DNA of 64,000 nt from Nocardia araoensis NBRC 100135 (GTDB lineage Bacteria; Actinomycetota; Actinomycetes; Mycobacteriales; Mycobacteriaceae), in assembly GCF_000308435.1 (NCBI RefSeq), contig NZ_BAFR01000107.1:62001-126000 (forward strand), written 5' to 3'. This document shows positions 11,001 to 19,341 of this stretch, in pieces. The notes beneath the pieces were generated by a model that saw only the letters and a list, made by a program, of their open reading frames with translations, did not search any database and was not told the origin of the DNA. The position numbers were made by a program, and so were the translations under genes. Position 1 is the stretch's first letter. The number at the start of each line of letters is the position of its first letter.

Positions 11001-14000
11001 CGGCGCACCGGCTCCCGCTCCGCGAACCGCCACCGCGCCGCCCGCACGGCCCAGCGAAAGGTCAACATCGATGGACATCGCCATCATCGGCATGTCCGGG
11101 CAGTTCCCGGGCGCGGCGAATCTCGAGGAGTTCTGGCGTGATCTCGCCGCCGGGCGGGACGCGGTGACCGAGATCCCCGCCGGGCGCTGGCCGATCGCCG
11201 ACCATTTCCGTCCAGGACCGGCGACGCCGGGCAAGACCTACTCCAAGTGGGGCGGCTTCCTCGACGGCGTCGAGGAGTTCGATCCGGCGTTCTTCGACAT
11301 GGTGCCCGCCGAAGCCGATTACATGGACCCGCAGCAGCGGCTGTTCCTGGAACACAGCTGGCTGGCCCTGGAAGACGCCGCCATCGACCCGAAGTCGTTG
11401 CGGCGCACCCGCTGCGGCGTCTTCGCCGGATCACCGGGGTCGGACTACGCCACCTTGCTGCGCAACCGCGGAACGGTCGGCTCCCATCACGTGTTCACCG
11501 GTAACAGCCCGGCCATCCTGCCCGCACGCGTGGCCTACCACCTGGATCTCACCGGCCCCTGCCTCGGGCTCGACACCGCGTGTTCCTCGGCGCTGGTCGC
11601 GTTGCACCAGGCCTGCCGCAGCCTCGCGGCAGGGGAGTCGGAGCTGGCGCTGGCGGGCGGCGTCGCGGTGTTCGTGACACCCGAATACCACCTGCTCGCC
11701 TCGTCGATGGGCATGCTGTCGCCGCGTGGCCGGTGCGCGAGCTTCGACGCCGACGCCGACGGTTTCGTGATCGCCGAGGGTGTCGGTGTGGTGGTGCTCA
11801 AGCCGTTGGCCGCCGCCGAACGCGACGGCGACCCGATCCACGGGGTGATCCGCGGGATCGGCGTCAACCACGACGGCCGCACCAACGGCATCACCGCGCC
11901 CAGCGTCCGCTCGCAGACCGAGCTGGAACTGGCGGTGTATCGCGACGGGCGGATCGATCCGTCCACCATCGGCTACGTCGAAACCCACGGCACCGGAACG
12001 CGGTTGGGCGACCCGATCGAGATCGAGGCGCTCACCGCCGCCTTCCGCGCCTACACCGACGCGGTCGGCGCCGTCCCGGTGGGGTCGGTGAAGTCGAACA
12101 TCGGGCACGCGTCACACGCCGCGGGCATGGCGAGCCTGTTCAAGGTGCTGCTGGCCATGCGCGCCGGACAACTGCCGCCGTCGCTGCACGTCGCTTCGGT
12201 GAACCCGCTGCTGGGACTGGAGCAGTCGCCGTTCTTCGTCAACACCGAATTGCGCGCGTGGGACGGCGAGCCACGGCGAGCCGCGATCAGTTCCTTCGGT
12301 TTCAGCGGTACCAACGCGCACATGGTGGTCGACGGCGCACCGCTCGCAGCTGCCGCACGACGCGCGGCGCCCGGGGAACCGCAGGTGGTCGTGCTCTCGG
12401 CACGCAGCGCTACCAGCCTGTCGAAGATGGCGCGGACACTGCGCAGGCATCTGACCGGGCATCCGGAACTGTCGCTCGCCGACGTCGCGCGCACGCTCGC
12501 GGTCGGACGCACCGCGTTCGAGCATCGGCTCGCGGTGGTAGGGGATTCGGTGGACGCGATCGCGGTCCGGCTCGCCGCCTTCGCCGACGGCGACCGGCCC
12601 GCCGGGATCTACACCGGAACGACCGACGCCACCGCCGCGGACCGCGATGCGGCCACCGTGCTGGACGACCCGGTTGCGGTCGCACGGCAGTGGGTCGAGG
12701 GCGGGCACGTCTCCTACGCAGGCTGGGCCGATGCGGCCGCACGCCGTATCCATCTGCCCGGCTACGAGTTCGACCGGGAACGGTGCTGGGCACCGGACAT
12801 CAGCGCTCCCTCATCCGAGCACACGGTTCTCGATTCGGCCACCGTCGGCGAAGCCCAGGGTCTCGCTGCGACGAAGCGCGCCGCAACCCCGTCGATCGGC
12901 ACACCGCGAGAACCTGGTACCGCCACACGGGTGGCACCCGACGCGCCCGAGGTCGAGCCGGTATCCGACCGCTCTGCGGCCTTCGCGCGGACATCTGAAG
13001 GTTCGCCGGTACCCGCGAACCGGGCAACCGCTGCGCCTCAGGCCGGCAGCGCGTTCGAGAACGTCGCCGACGGCGAGGCTCATCGACTCGCGGCGCCCGT
13101 GTCACCGGACCCCGCACGGCGACGGCAGTCCGCCGAGACCTACCTCAAAGGTCTGCTCGCCGAATACTGCCGACTCGACCCGCAGCGGATCCGCACTCGA
13201 ATCCCGTTGCAGGACTACGGCATCGACTCGGTCCTGATCAGCAAGATGAACGACCGGATGGAGACCGATTTCGGCCCGCTGCCGAGCACGCTGTTGTTCG
13301 AATACCAGACCGTCCGCGACCTCGCGGGCTATCTCGCCGACGAGCACGGGCCGCGCCTGGCGGTGGTCACCGCCGACCCGACGCCCGCGACGACCTCACC
13401 CGGCAGCACAACCCACCCGGTCACCTCCGAGCCCATCACGCCTGCCGAGCCTTCCTTCGCCGACACCGACGACGCCGAGGACATCGCCGTCATCGGCATG
13501 GCGGGCAAGTTCCCGATGGCGGGGGACATCGAGCAGTTCTGGGCCAACCTGATCGCCGGTCGCGACTGCATCGTCGAGGTTCCGCCGCAACGCTGGGACC
13601 ATCGCGAATACCTGTCCGACGACCCCGACGAGCCGGGCACCACCTACGCGCGCTGGGGCGGATTCATCGACGACGTGGACAAGTTCGACGCCCGCTTCTT
13701 CGGCATCACTCCCAAGGACGCCGAGGAGATGGATCCGCAGCAACGGCTGTTCCTGGAAACCTCTTGGGCGGCCCTGGAAGACGCGGGGTACTCACCTGAG
13801 CGGGTGCGCCGTAGCGCCGCGGCGCGCGGCCTGCCCGATGCCGGGGTCTTCGCCGGCGTCGGCTACGCCGAGTACCAGGCGTTCGTCGGCGTGCCGATCT
13901 CGGGGTATTTCGCGGTGGCGAACCGGGTCTCCTACCACTTCGGCTTCACCGGCCCCTCACTCGCGGTGGACACGGCGTGCTCGGCGTCGCTGACCGCGCT

Positions 14001-17000
14001 GCATCTGGCCTGTGAGAGCCTGCGTCGCGGCGAGGCGGCCTACGCGCTGGCCGGCGGGGTGAACGTGTCGATTCATCCCGGCAAGTACCTGCTGCTCGGT
14101 TACGGCCGCTGGGCCTCCACCGACGGCCGCTGCCGGTCGTTCGGCGCGGGCGGCGACGGCTACGTGCCGGGCGAGGGCGTGGTCACGCTGGTGCTCAAAC
14201 CGCTGCGGCATGCGCGCGCCGACGGTGACCGCATCCACGGCGTGATCCGGGGCAGCACGCTCAACCATGGCGGGCGCACCAACGGGTTCACCGTCCCCAA
14301 CCCGGTGGCCCAAGCCGACCTCATCGGCCGGGCCCTCACCGCGGCCCGCGTCGACGCGGCCGACATCGGCTATGTGGAAGCCCACGGCACCGGTACCGCG
14401 CTGGGCGATCCGATCGAGATCGCGGCGCTCACCAAGGCCTATCGGCGCTCCACGGCCGAGCGCGGCTACTGCGGCATCGGCTCGGCGAAATCCAGTGTCG
14501 GACACCTGGAAGCGGCGGCGGGCGCGGCGGGCGTGGTGAAGGCGCTGCTGCAACTGCGCCACGACACCATCGCGCCGAACCTGCACAGCGATCCGCCCAA
14601 CCCGGGAATCGACTTCGCGGCGACTCCGTTCCGCGTCGTCGACCGGCCCACACCGTGGCCGCGCCCCGGCGACGGCAAACCACGCATCACCGCCGTCAGT
14701 TCGTTCGGCGCGGGCGGCTCGAACGCCCACGTGATCCTCACCGACGCCGAAACCGTCGCGGCGACCCCGGAAGACGGGCGGCCGAGGATCGTGGTGCTGT
14801 CCGCCCGCGACGCCGACCGGCTGGCGGAGCTGGCCGCCCGCACCGCCGACCGGCTGCGCGATCACCCGCTGTCGCTGCCCGATGTGGCGTGGACGCTGGC
14901 GGTGGGCCGCGCCGCGTTCGAGCATCGCCTGGCGGTGGTGGCCACCTCGACGGCCGAACTGGTCGAATTGCTGGATAGCGCAGCCGATTCCAGCGCTCCC
15001 GCGCCTGCCGAGGGGTTGCTGGTGTTCCGCGGGGTGGCCCGCACCCACCGCGATCTCGACGAGTTGCCCGGCGAATCGGATGCCGACCGCGCCGAAGTGC
15101 GCGCACTGCTGCGGTCGGGCAATCTGCCCCGCGTCGCCGAGCTGTGGGCGGGCGGCTGGACCGTGGACTGGGAGCAGGGCTACGAGCGGCCGTTCGGCCG
15201 GATCGTCAGCCTGACCGGTTATCCGTTCGCCCGGCGCAGGTATTGGATCGTGCCGGAGGATTACCGCAGACGCACGGCGGCGACGCACGTGGTCGCGAAG
15301 ACCGTGGTCGCGCAGGAGACCGAGTTACCGCAACCGGAGCAGCGCAACGGTCACTCGCCGAACGGCACAGCGCATCAAAACGTTCCGACCGCAGCGGAAC
15401 TGACCGAAGCGCATCCCGCCGACGTCGCCGCACCGGCCGCCACCGCATCGGCCACCGATCTCGCCGCACCGGCCGCCACCGCGCCCGCCGCCGACGAATT
15501 CGACACCGGGCTACGCGACCGGCTGGCCGAGCACATCCGCGACATCTTCGCCGATCTGACCAAGACCGACCCGGCCGATCTCGACCTCGACGCGGAATTC
15601 GCCGACTTCGGCTTCGACTCGGTGGCCACCGTCCGGATGCTCAACCGGCTGATGAAGCACTACGACGTCAAGATCCCGGCGGAATCGACGGAGCTGTATC
15701 CGACGATCGCCTCGCTGTCGCACTACCTGGTGGCCGACGGCATCATCACCGGCGCGGCACACGACGACGCCCCGCGTCCCACCGCGGTCGCCGCGGCCAC
15801 ATCAGCTCAGCAGGACATCCCCGTGGTGACGATGGACGCCCCGATCCCGGTGCGATCGGTCTTCATCACCGGCGTGACCGGCGTGCTGGGCGGCAAGCTG
15901 CTGCACGATCTGCTCACCCGCACCGACGTGCGGGTGACCTGCCTGGTGCGCGGCGACACCGTGGCCGCGGCCGAGCGCCGGATCAGGCACTTCCTGAGCA
16001 CCTACGACCCGGACGCGACCCTCGACGAGGCGTTCGCGCGACGCGTCACCACGGTGCTCGGCGACGTCTCCCTCGAACGGTTCGGCCTGGACGAGGTCAC
16101 CTGGCGCCGCCTCGCCGAAGACGTGGACCTGACCATCCACGCCGCGGGCCGCACCACCTTGGTCACCTTCTACGACGCCCTGGCCCCGATCAACGTCGAA
16201 GGCACCCGTCGCGCGGTGGAATTCGCGCTGCGCTCCCGCGGCAAGTACCTGGTGTACGTGTCGAGCTTCAGCGCGCTGGGCGATCGGCTCAACTTCAACA
16301 ATCCGCCGTTCACCGAACGCGATCTCGAGCTGGGCCAGGGCTACGACCATCTGCCCTACCAGCAGACGAAATACGAGTCCGAGAAGCTGATCCGGGCGGC
16401 GAGCGAGCGCGGATTGCTCTGGGACATCGTGCGCCCCGGCAACATCATGGGCGACAGCCGGACCGGCCGGTACCCGTTCTCCGAGGTCAGCGTCAAAGGC
16501 GCGTACTACGACATCCTCAAGACGATGATCGAGACCGGCGAGACGATGCTGACCCCGGTGCACTGGGATATCTCCCCGGTCGACTACGTCAGCGCCGCGA
16601 TCGTGCACATTGCGGTGCACCGCCCCACCTATCGGGAGACCTATCACCTGACCAACCCGGACATCCGGCGCTACTACGACGTGGTCCGCTATGTGCAGCG
16701 CGCCGGGTACGAGGTGACGCTGGTGCCGCTGGAGGAATTCCACCGCAGGGCCACCGACCGGCAGATCTACCGGCTGGGCACCGACGAGGTCTACGACAGC
16801 CAGACCCTGGAGATGTTCAAGTACGGCATCGAGCTGTTCGGCACGATCCACTACGAGGAGAGCTCCTACGCCGATTGCGCCTACACCCGGCGGGTGCTCG
16901 GCGCGGCGGGCATCGACTGCCCGCCGACGGAGGACCTGGTGCGGGTGTACCTGGCGCATTGCGCCGAGGTGGGCTACATCCCCGCACCGCGCGGGGCGGA

Positions 17001-17025
17001 GCCGACCGCGGAGGTGGTGCGGTGA
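5068..17025 (+). CDS. trans-AT polyketide synthase: DH-ACP-KR, KS-cMT-ACP, KS-ACP, KS-ACP-thioester reductase
   Basis: A 3985-residue megasynthase. It opens with a DH (residues 1-280; HxxxGxxxxP present) that completes the split module begun by the previous gene. Then come ACP (Ser344), KR (about 430-880, YAAAN), KS (Cys1072), a SAM C-methyltransferase (about 1490-1840, EVGAGTGGST), ACP (Ser1927), KS (Cys2172), ACP (Ser2721), KS (Cys2971), ACP (Ser3518) and a terminal NADPH thioester reductase (about 3590-3985; TGVTGVLG near 3602, Tyr3764 and Lys3768 of YQQTK). All KS domains keep Cys-His-His. There is no AT, ER or cis thioesterase. The last three modules lack reductive domains apart from the methyltransferase, so a methylated poly-beta-keto chain should be released as an aldehyde and can cyclise to an aromatic aldehyde. 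The ATG at 5068 overlaps the upstream stop, implying coupled translation. Confidence 0.96.
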   Translation: MSGIDLDSFATTLRAEDPVVRDHRVHGVRILPGVVYLDMILRAAMAAGYRPGEVTIREALFQRPVALADDGAVRIAFRVDRPTGRVAIDVQALDAAGVPVGAVDPVAECVVVLENSNDQPQGIDVAGFRSAAGARGMAELYAQTGGRGIDHREFMRATGHFARHDDVVTATLGLGAEAAAHLPGFLLHPTFLDASTIVPFIDPQRLGVDDDSAFIPIYFGDVRAWRATPEEVFVRAAVRGGGHGGDLLEADVALYAPDGAPVARYRLTSKRVRGSADIQRLLTRPEAPSPRQAAPRPSAHAPVASGDPRAVITADLAALVGGELGTDAAGIATDVGFYELGLDSGRLLRLTAELEARVGEPLYPTLLFEYQTIDALAGHLAATVGTNYRPAETAPDIEPGESAVIAETAGGPADPVTAAPATDPVATPEAVVPDDLVVFGFDWESDTTAHPRREPGSLLVFDTAEHPYPQGASIVRVRPGGEFVSGSDTFVVDPADARHMELLVAQLTARRLRFDAAVYLWPETTDTDPQTLIERVYLPLRDLLRAVAGDSEPPMRLVLALTPATPAGELVCALLGGSARTLRLEQPQPLLRAIQRDPARPIADIVATELGIDDRDPATEIRYHGATRQIRRTRLLTGSAPKSGDASLRPGSVVVITGGFGGIGRHLARRLAADYGARLVLVSRRPLDAPAAGLLAELGDLGAEAVHVRADVSVAADAERVAAIAHATFGPVDVLYHGAGQLRDGLLSGSGRDDAKPVLAPKIQGVEHLTRALPEARLTVLFSSVSAVLGNPGQADYAAANRYLDVFAEQRDRAGNRTISIGWPLWAEGGMRPPAEQIAALRRAGVGLLPTATGLDLLLSCATLDRAQLAAVWGRSETLRERLQPEAPPPAVAPAPVDEHRASVEEPIAIVGISGRYPDAENIEEFWRNLRDGHDAVGPVPAERWWLTAVAGTPGAPPMIGGFLRDVGSFDPQFFRIPPVQAPLLDPQERLFLQQAYAALEHAGYHHTDPAVRDRRVGVFVGATWSDYRLLGVAASRDGEPVAVASIPSSIANRTSYTLGLRGPSLTVDTACSASLTALHLARRSLLDGECDAALVGGVNLLLHEDKFLLLHSLGMMSDSGRCRPFAASADGYVPGEGVGALYLKPLSAARADGDTIHGVILGSAVNHGGQTSGYSVPHPGAQAEVIGEALRAAGVDPDTIDYLEAHGTGTPLGDPIEIAGLAAAFGRSGGTGRSRALGSTKSNIGHLEAAAGVAGLTRVLLQMRHGRIAPTLHAAQINPAIAFNSVPFRLPRELEEWPRRSADGVAVARHAGISAFGAGGANAHVVLAEFVDDRVRPVATGEPEIFVLSARTPQRLRHYAEIMARHFRTLDPADFLDAVRTLQVGRPALAHRLAVVASSPVEVAEALDQFGTDQLGPVVTGTVAAHTRPPLYAPASDDRELARQWVTGADVDWYGRGGPRRRIPLPGYPFERTDYWIIAPPRSGFDAAVERFEASIRAAGTVEPGKTELGRYAAMLLFATLADMGLTPGEWTVPSLDARLGVRSGFDRLRTSCLEILRRHGLVRWHDDRIEVPGPPPGTGGMRADLLARFPETEPYVALLDACLAAYPRVLRGELSATEVLFPGGHLELVGAIYRGNAAYDFTNGLLAGLVSAVAQRHGETRPVRIVEVGAGTGGSTHAVLDALAERGIAFDYHYTDVSHSFVAHGRRTFGTRSNVRFGVLDIETDPVAQGFPAHQADLVICANVLHATRSIDATLRNVRRLLAPGGVLACTEATTDLEVLALTFGLLDGWHAYRDPEVRLPHSPLLSEPQWRDAMSAAGFSGIRAWGPGLSEDPEPSFRVLAAVSATTPPAVAEPPADAQPAVARVGLVDTGNPPAGARPEAEPATVSGAAALEAELVALVAEGLGVGRGEVRAELPLSDYGVDSILAVKIIDRVNARYGLALRPTVVFDHPSVRLLSRHMAAQGATANGGASAVRGAPAPAPRTATAPPARPSERSTSMDIAIIGMSGQFPGAANLEEFWRDLAAGRDAVTEIPAGRWPIADHFRPGPATPGKTYSKWGGFLDGVEEFDPAFFDMVPAEADYMDPQQRLFLEHSWLALEDAAIDPKSLRRTRCGVFAGSPGSDYATLLRNRGTVGSHHVFTGNSPAILPARVAYHLDLTGPCLGLDTACSSALVALHQACRSLAAGESELALAGGVAVFVTPEYHLLASSMGMLSPRGRCASFDADADGFVIAEGVGVVVLKPLAAAERDGDPIHGVIRGIGVNHDGRTNGITAPSVRSQTELELAVYRDGRIDPSTIGYVETHGTGTRLGDPIEIEALTAAFRAYTDAVGAVPVGSVKSNIGHASHAAGMASLFKVLLAMRAGQLPPSLHVASVNPLLGLEQSPFFVNTELRAWDGEPRRAAISSFGFSGTNAHMVVDGAPLAAAARRAAPGEPQVVVLSARSATSLSKMARTLRRHLTGHPELSLADVARTLAVGRTAFEHRLAVVGDSVDAIAVRLAAFADGDRPAGIYTGTTDATAADRDAATVLDDPVAVARQWVEGGHVSYAGWADAAARRIHLPGYEFDRERCWAPDISAPSSEHTVLDSATVGEAQGLAATKRAATPSIGTPREPGTATRVAPDAPEVEPVSDRSAAFARTSEGSPVPANRATAAPQAGSAFENVADGEAHRLAAPVSPDPARRRQSAETYLKGLLAEYCRLDPQRIRTRIPLQDYGIDSVLISKMNDRMETDFGPLPSTLLFEYQTVRDLAGYLADEHGPRLAVVTADPTPATTSPGSTTHPVTSEPITPAEPSFADTDDAEDIAVIGMAGKFPMAGDIEQFWANLIAGRDCIVEVPPQRWDHREYLSDDPDEPGTTYARWGGFIDDVDKFDARFFGITPKDAEEMDPQQRLFLETSWAALEDAGYSPERVRRSAAARGLPDAGVFAGVGYAEYQAFVGVPISGYFAVANRVSYHFGFTGPSLAVDTACSASLTALHLACESLRRGEAAYALAGGVNVSIHPGKYLLLGYGRWASTDGRCRSFGAGGDGYVPGEGVVTLVLKPLRHARADGDRIHGVIRGSTLNHGGRTNGFTVPNPVAQADLIGRALTAARVDAADIGYVEAHGTGTALGDPIEIAALTKAYRRSTAERGYCGIGSAKSSVGHLEAAAGAAGVVKALLQLRHDTIAPNLHSDPPNPGIDFAATPFRVVDRPTPWPRPGDGKPRITAVSSFGAGGSNAHVILTDAETVAATPEDGRPRIVVLSARDADRLAELAARTADRLRDHPLSLPDVAWTLAVGRAAFEHRLAVVATSTAELVELLDSAADSSAPAPAEGLLVFRGVARTHRDLDELPGESDADRAEVRALLRSGNLPRVAELWAGGWTVDWEQGYERPFGRIVSLTGYPFARRRYWIVPEDYRRRTAATHVVAKTVVAQETELPQPEQRNGHSPNGTAHQNVPTAAELTEAHPADVAAPAATASATDLAAPAATAPAADEFDTGLRDRLAEHIRDIFADLTKTDPADLDLDAEFADFGFDSVATVRMLNRLMKHYDVKIPAESTELYPTIASLSHYLVADGIITGAAHDDAPRPTAVAAATSAQQDIPVVTMDAPIPVRSVFITGVTGVLGGKLLHDLLTRTDVRVTCLVRGDTVAAAERRIRHFLSTYDPDATLDEAFARRVTTVLGDVSLERFGLDEVTWRRLAEDVDLTIHAAGRTTLVTFYDALAPINVEGTRRAVEFALRSRGKYLVYVSSFSALGDRLNFNNPPFTERDLELGQGYDHLPYQQTKYESEKLIRAASERGLLWDIVRPGNIMGDSRTGRYPFSEVSVKGAYYDILKTMIETGETMLTPVHWDISPVDYVSAAIVHIAVHRPTYRETYHLTNPDIRRYYDVVRYVQRAGYEVTLVPLEEFHRRATDRQIYRLGTDEVYDSQTLEMFKYGIELFGTIHYEESSYADCAYTRRVLGAAGIDCPPTEDLVRVYLAHCAEVGYIPAPRGAEPTAEVVR

Positions 17026-18779
17026 GGTGCACGATCGTCTTCCCGGGGCAGGGTGCGCAGCGCACCGGGATGGGGGCGGACTTCTGCGCCGAATTCCCGG
17101 TCGCGCGGGACACTTTCGCCGAGGCGAGCGCCGCGGTGGGCGAGGACCTGCTGCGGATCTGCGTCGAGCGGGATCCGCGGCTGCATCGCACGGAGTACAC
17201 CCAGCCGTGCGTGCTGACCATGGAGATCGCCGCTTACCGGGTGCTGGTGCGCGAGTTCGGCCGGCAGCCGGTGGCTTTCGGCGGCCACAGTCTCGGTGAA
17301 TATGCCGCGTTGGTCGCCGCGGGCGTCTTCGAACTCGCCGATGGGGTGCGGCTGGTGCGCACGCGTGGCGCGCTGATGCAGCGCGCGGTGCCGGAGGGCG
17401 CGGGCGCGATGGCCGCGTTGATCCTGCCGGACATCGCCGAGTCGGGGGTGGCCGACCTGGTGGCCGAGGCGGGTGCCGAGGTGGCCAACGACAATTCGAC
17501 CGATCAGCTGGTGATCAGCGGTGAACGCGACGCTGTCGCGGCCGCACGCGTGGTGCTCGGCGAGCGTTTCCCGCAACTGCGGTTCGTCCCGTTGCGGGTC
17601 AGCGCACCGTTCCATTCCCGGTGGATGCGCGGCATCGAGGACGAGTTCGCCGAGCACCTGGCCGAGTGCGCGCCCCGCATGCGGCCCGAGCGCGCGGGGG
17701 CGGTGACCTCGAATTACACCGGGGAGTTCCACCGGCCCGGAACCCTCGCCCAGGATCTGGTCCGCCAGATCTCCGCCCCGGTGCGCTGGACGGCGAACAT
17801 GCGAGCGTTGCTCCGCTCGGAGACACCCCGCTACGAGGTGGGTCCGTCCGCTCCGCTGTCGAAGTTCTTCGCGACGCTGGACGCCCCGGTGACCCGGATC
17901 GCGACAGTGGCCGACCTGCGTGCGCTAACGGCTCCGCCGGCCACCCCGAGAACAGCCCCGCTGGTCGCAGCGCAACCCCCGACAAGTATTCCGGCCGCGG
18001 TGACATCTGCGACGCAACCAGCCCCCGAGGCGCAAGGGCTGACAATCCATCGCAAGAGCGCCGCGCCGCCGAGCCTGCGTCTGTTCTGCTGGCCCTTCGC
18101 CGGCGGCAAAGCGGCGGCCTACACGCCGTGGCGGCGCCTGCTGCCCGACTGGGTGGAACTGTGCGTGCTCGAATTGCCCGCCCGCCAGCGGCATCTGGCG
18201 CAAACGCCGATCCGCCGCTTCCCCGACCTGGTCGAAGCCGCGCTGGCGCGCGTGCTGCCACTGACCGATCTTCCGTTCGCGTTCTTCGGCCACAGCCTCG
18301 GCGCGCTGGCCGCCTACGAGGTCGCCCGCCGCCTGCCCGACGGGATCGCGCCGCGGGCGCTGTTCCTCGGCGGCGCGGTGGCTCCGCATCTGCCCAGGCC
18401 GGGTCGCTTGTCGGAGCTACCGGATCACGAGTTCGTCGCGGCGGTCGGCCATTACGGCGGCATCCCGCCGGAAGTCCGCGAGACCCCGGAGGTGATGGCG
18501 CTGTTCCTGCCCGCGTTGCGCAGCGACTTCGAGATCTTCGACGACTACCGGTTCACCCCCGCCGCCGCGCCGTCGTGCCCGGCCCACCTGTTCGGCGGTC
18601 GTGACGACCGTCAGGTCGCGGCCACCCAATTGGAGGCCTGGCGCGACGTCCTGCCCGGACTGCGCTCCACCGAGCTGCTGCCCGGCGGCCACTTCTTCCT
18701 CGTCGAGCAGCGGGAAGCGCTGCTCGGCTCGCTCGCGGACAAGCTCACCGCTGTCCGCCCCGACGCGGTATCCGCCTGA
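17022..18779 (+). CDS. trans-acting malonyl acyltransferase fused to type II thioesterase
   Basis: A 585-residue protein. Residues 1-300 are a FabD-like acyltransferase: GQGAQ near the N terminus, nucleophile Ser90 in GHSLG, and the APFHS motif typical of malonyl-specific enzymes. After a Pro/Ala linker (about 305-340) comes an alpha/beta-hydrolase thioesterase with Ser425 in GHSLG and a C-terminal GGHFF histidine. The AT should load malonyl units onto every AT-less module of the two PKS genes. The thioesterase is of the type II editing kind, likely removing stalled or mis-primed chains, since release is assigned to the reductase. The GTG start at 17022 overlaps the PKS stop (GTGA); the frame is open further upstream but those codons lie inside the PKS. 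Confidence 0.93.
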   Translation: MRCTIVFPGQGAQRTGMGADFCAEFPVARDTFAEASAAVGEDLLRICVERDPRLHRTEYTQPCVLTMEIAAYRVLVREFGRQPVAFGGHSLGEYAALVAAGVFELADGVRLVRTRGALMQRAVPEGAGAMAALILPDIAESGVADLVAEAGAEVANDNSTDQLVISGERDAVAAARVVLGERFPQLRFVPLRVSAPFHSRWMRGIEDEFAEHLAECAPRMRPERAGAVTSNYTGEFHRPGTLAQDLVRQISAPVRWTANMRALLRSETPRYEVGPSAPLSKFFATLDAPVTRIATVADLRALTAPPATPRTAPLVAAQPPTSIPAAVTSATQPAPEAQGLTIHRKSAAPPSLRLFCWPFAGGKAAAYTPWRRLLPDWVELCVLELPARQRHLAQTPIRRFPDLVEAALARVLPLTDLPFAFFGHSLGALAAYEVARRLPDGIAPRALFLGGAVAPHLPRPGRLSELPDHEFVAAVGHYGGIPPEVRETPEVMALFLPALRSDFEIFDDYRFTPAAAPSCPAHLFGGRDDRQVAATQLEAWRDVLPGLRSTELLPGGHFFLVEQREALLGSLADKLTAVRPDAVSA

Positions 18780-18794
18780 TGAAGGGATGCAGTA

Positions 18795-19211
18795 ATGAAG
18801 GTCGAAGTCCTCACCCCGTCGTGCAACCTCGACACCGTCCGCGACGGGCGCGGCGGCATTTTCACCTGGGTCCCACCGGAGCCCCTGCTCGAGTTCAACC
18901 TGATCTACATGCACCCCGGCAAGGTGCGCGGGCTGCACTACCATCCGCACTTCGTCGAGTATCTGTTGTTCGTCGAGGGCAACGGTGTGCTGGTGACCAA
19001 GGACGACCACGAGGATCCGGACTGCCCCGAGGAGTTCATCCACGTGGGCAAGGGCATCTGCACGCGCACGCCGATCGGGGTGATGCACACCGTGTACTCG
19101 ATCACTCCGCTGACGTTCGTCGCCATGCTCACCAAGCCGTGGGACGAGTGCGATCCGCCGATCGTGCAGGTGGCGCCGCTGCCGCACACGTTGGAAGGAA
19201 ACGGCGCGTGA
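18795..19211 (+). CDS. cupin-fold sugar-processing protein (RmlC/WxcM-like)
   Basis: A 138-residue single cupin domain. The His-rich metal or substrate motif GLHYHPHFVEYL near residues 40-52 is followed by Glu and a later GVMHTVYS His. The fold and length fit dTDP-4-dehydrorhamnose epimerase-like or ketoisomerase-like cupins that act on nucleotide-linked keto sugars. It begins 15 bases after the AT-TE stop, and the deoxysugar genes follow, so a role in epimerising or isomerising a GDP-4-keto-6-deoxyhexose is plausible but inferred. The exact reaction cannot be read from sequence. Confidence 0.8.
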   Translation: MKVEVLTPSCNLDTVRDGRGGIFTWVPPEPLLEFNLIYMHPGKVRGLHYHPHFVEYLLFVEGNGVLVTKDDHEDPDCPEEFIHVGKGICTRTPIGVMHTVYSITPLTFVAMLTKPWDECDPPIVQVAPLPHTLEGNGA

Positions 19212-19220
19212 GCGGTGCGA

Positions 19221-19256
19221 CCGGGAGACCCGGATACCGCCACGCCGGGAGACCCG
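19221..19256. repeat. 12-bp direct repeat pair in an intergenic gap
   Basis: The 12-mer CCGGGAGACCCG occurs at 19221-19232 and again at 19245-19256, starts 24 bases apart, in the 130-base gap between the cupin and the SDR. Each copy contains an imperfect inverted element. It could be a regulator or RNA-processing site, or a local slippage product. No function can be assigned. Confidence 0.4.
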
Positions 19257-19341
19257 CGGGCCCGGCCGCGCACGATGCGTGCCACCAGGAGCGTGCGGGG
19301 AGACGAAAGATCACCGCCGCGCACGTCGGAAAGGACGGGCG

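Noticed and set aside
15144..17021. Upstream extension of the AT-TE frame
   Set aside because: The extra sequence is an out-of-frame reading of the PKS reductase domain; the AT begins naturally at GTG 17022.
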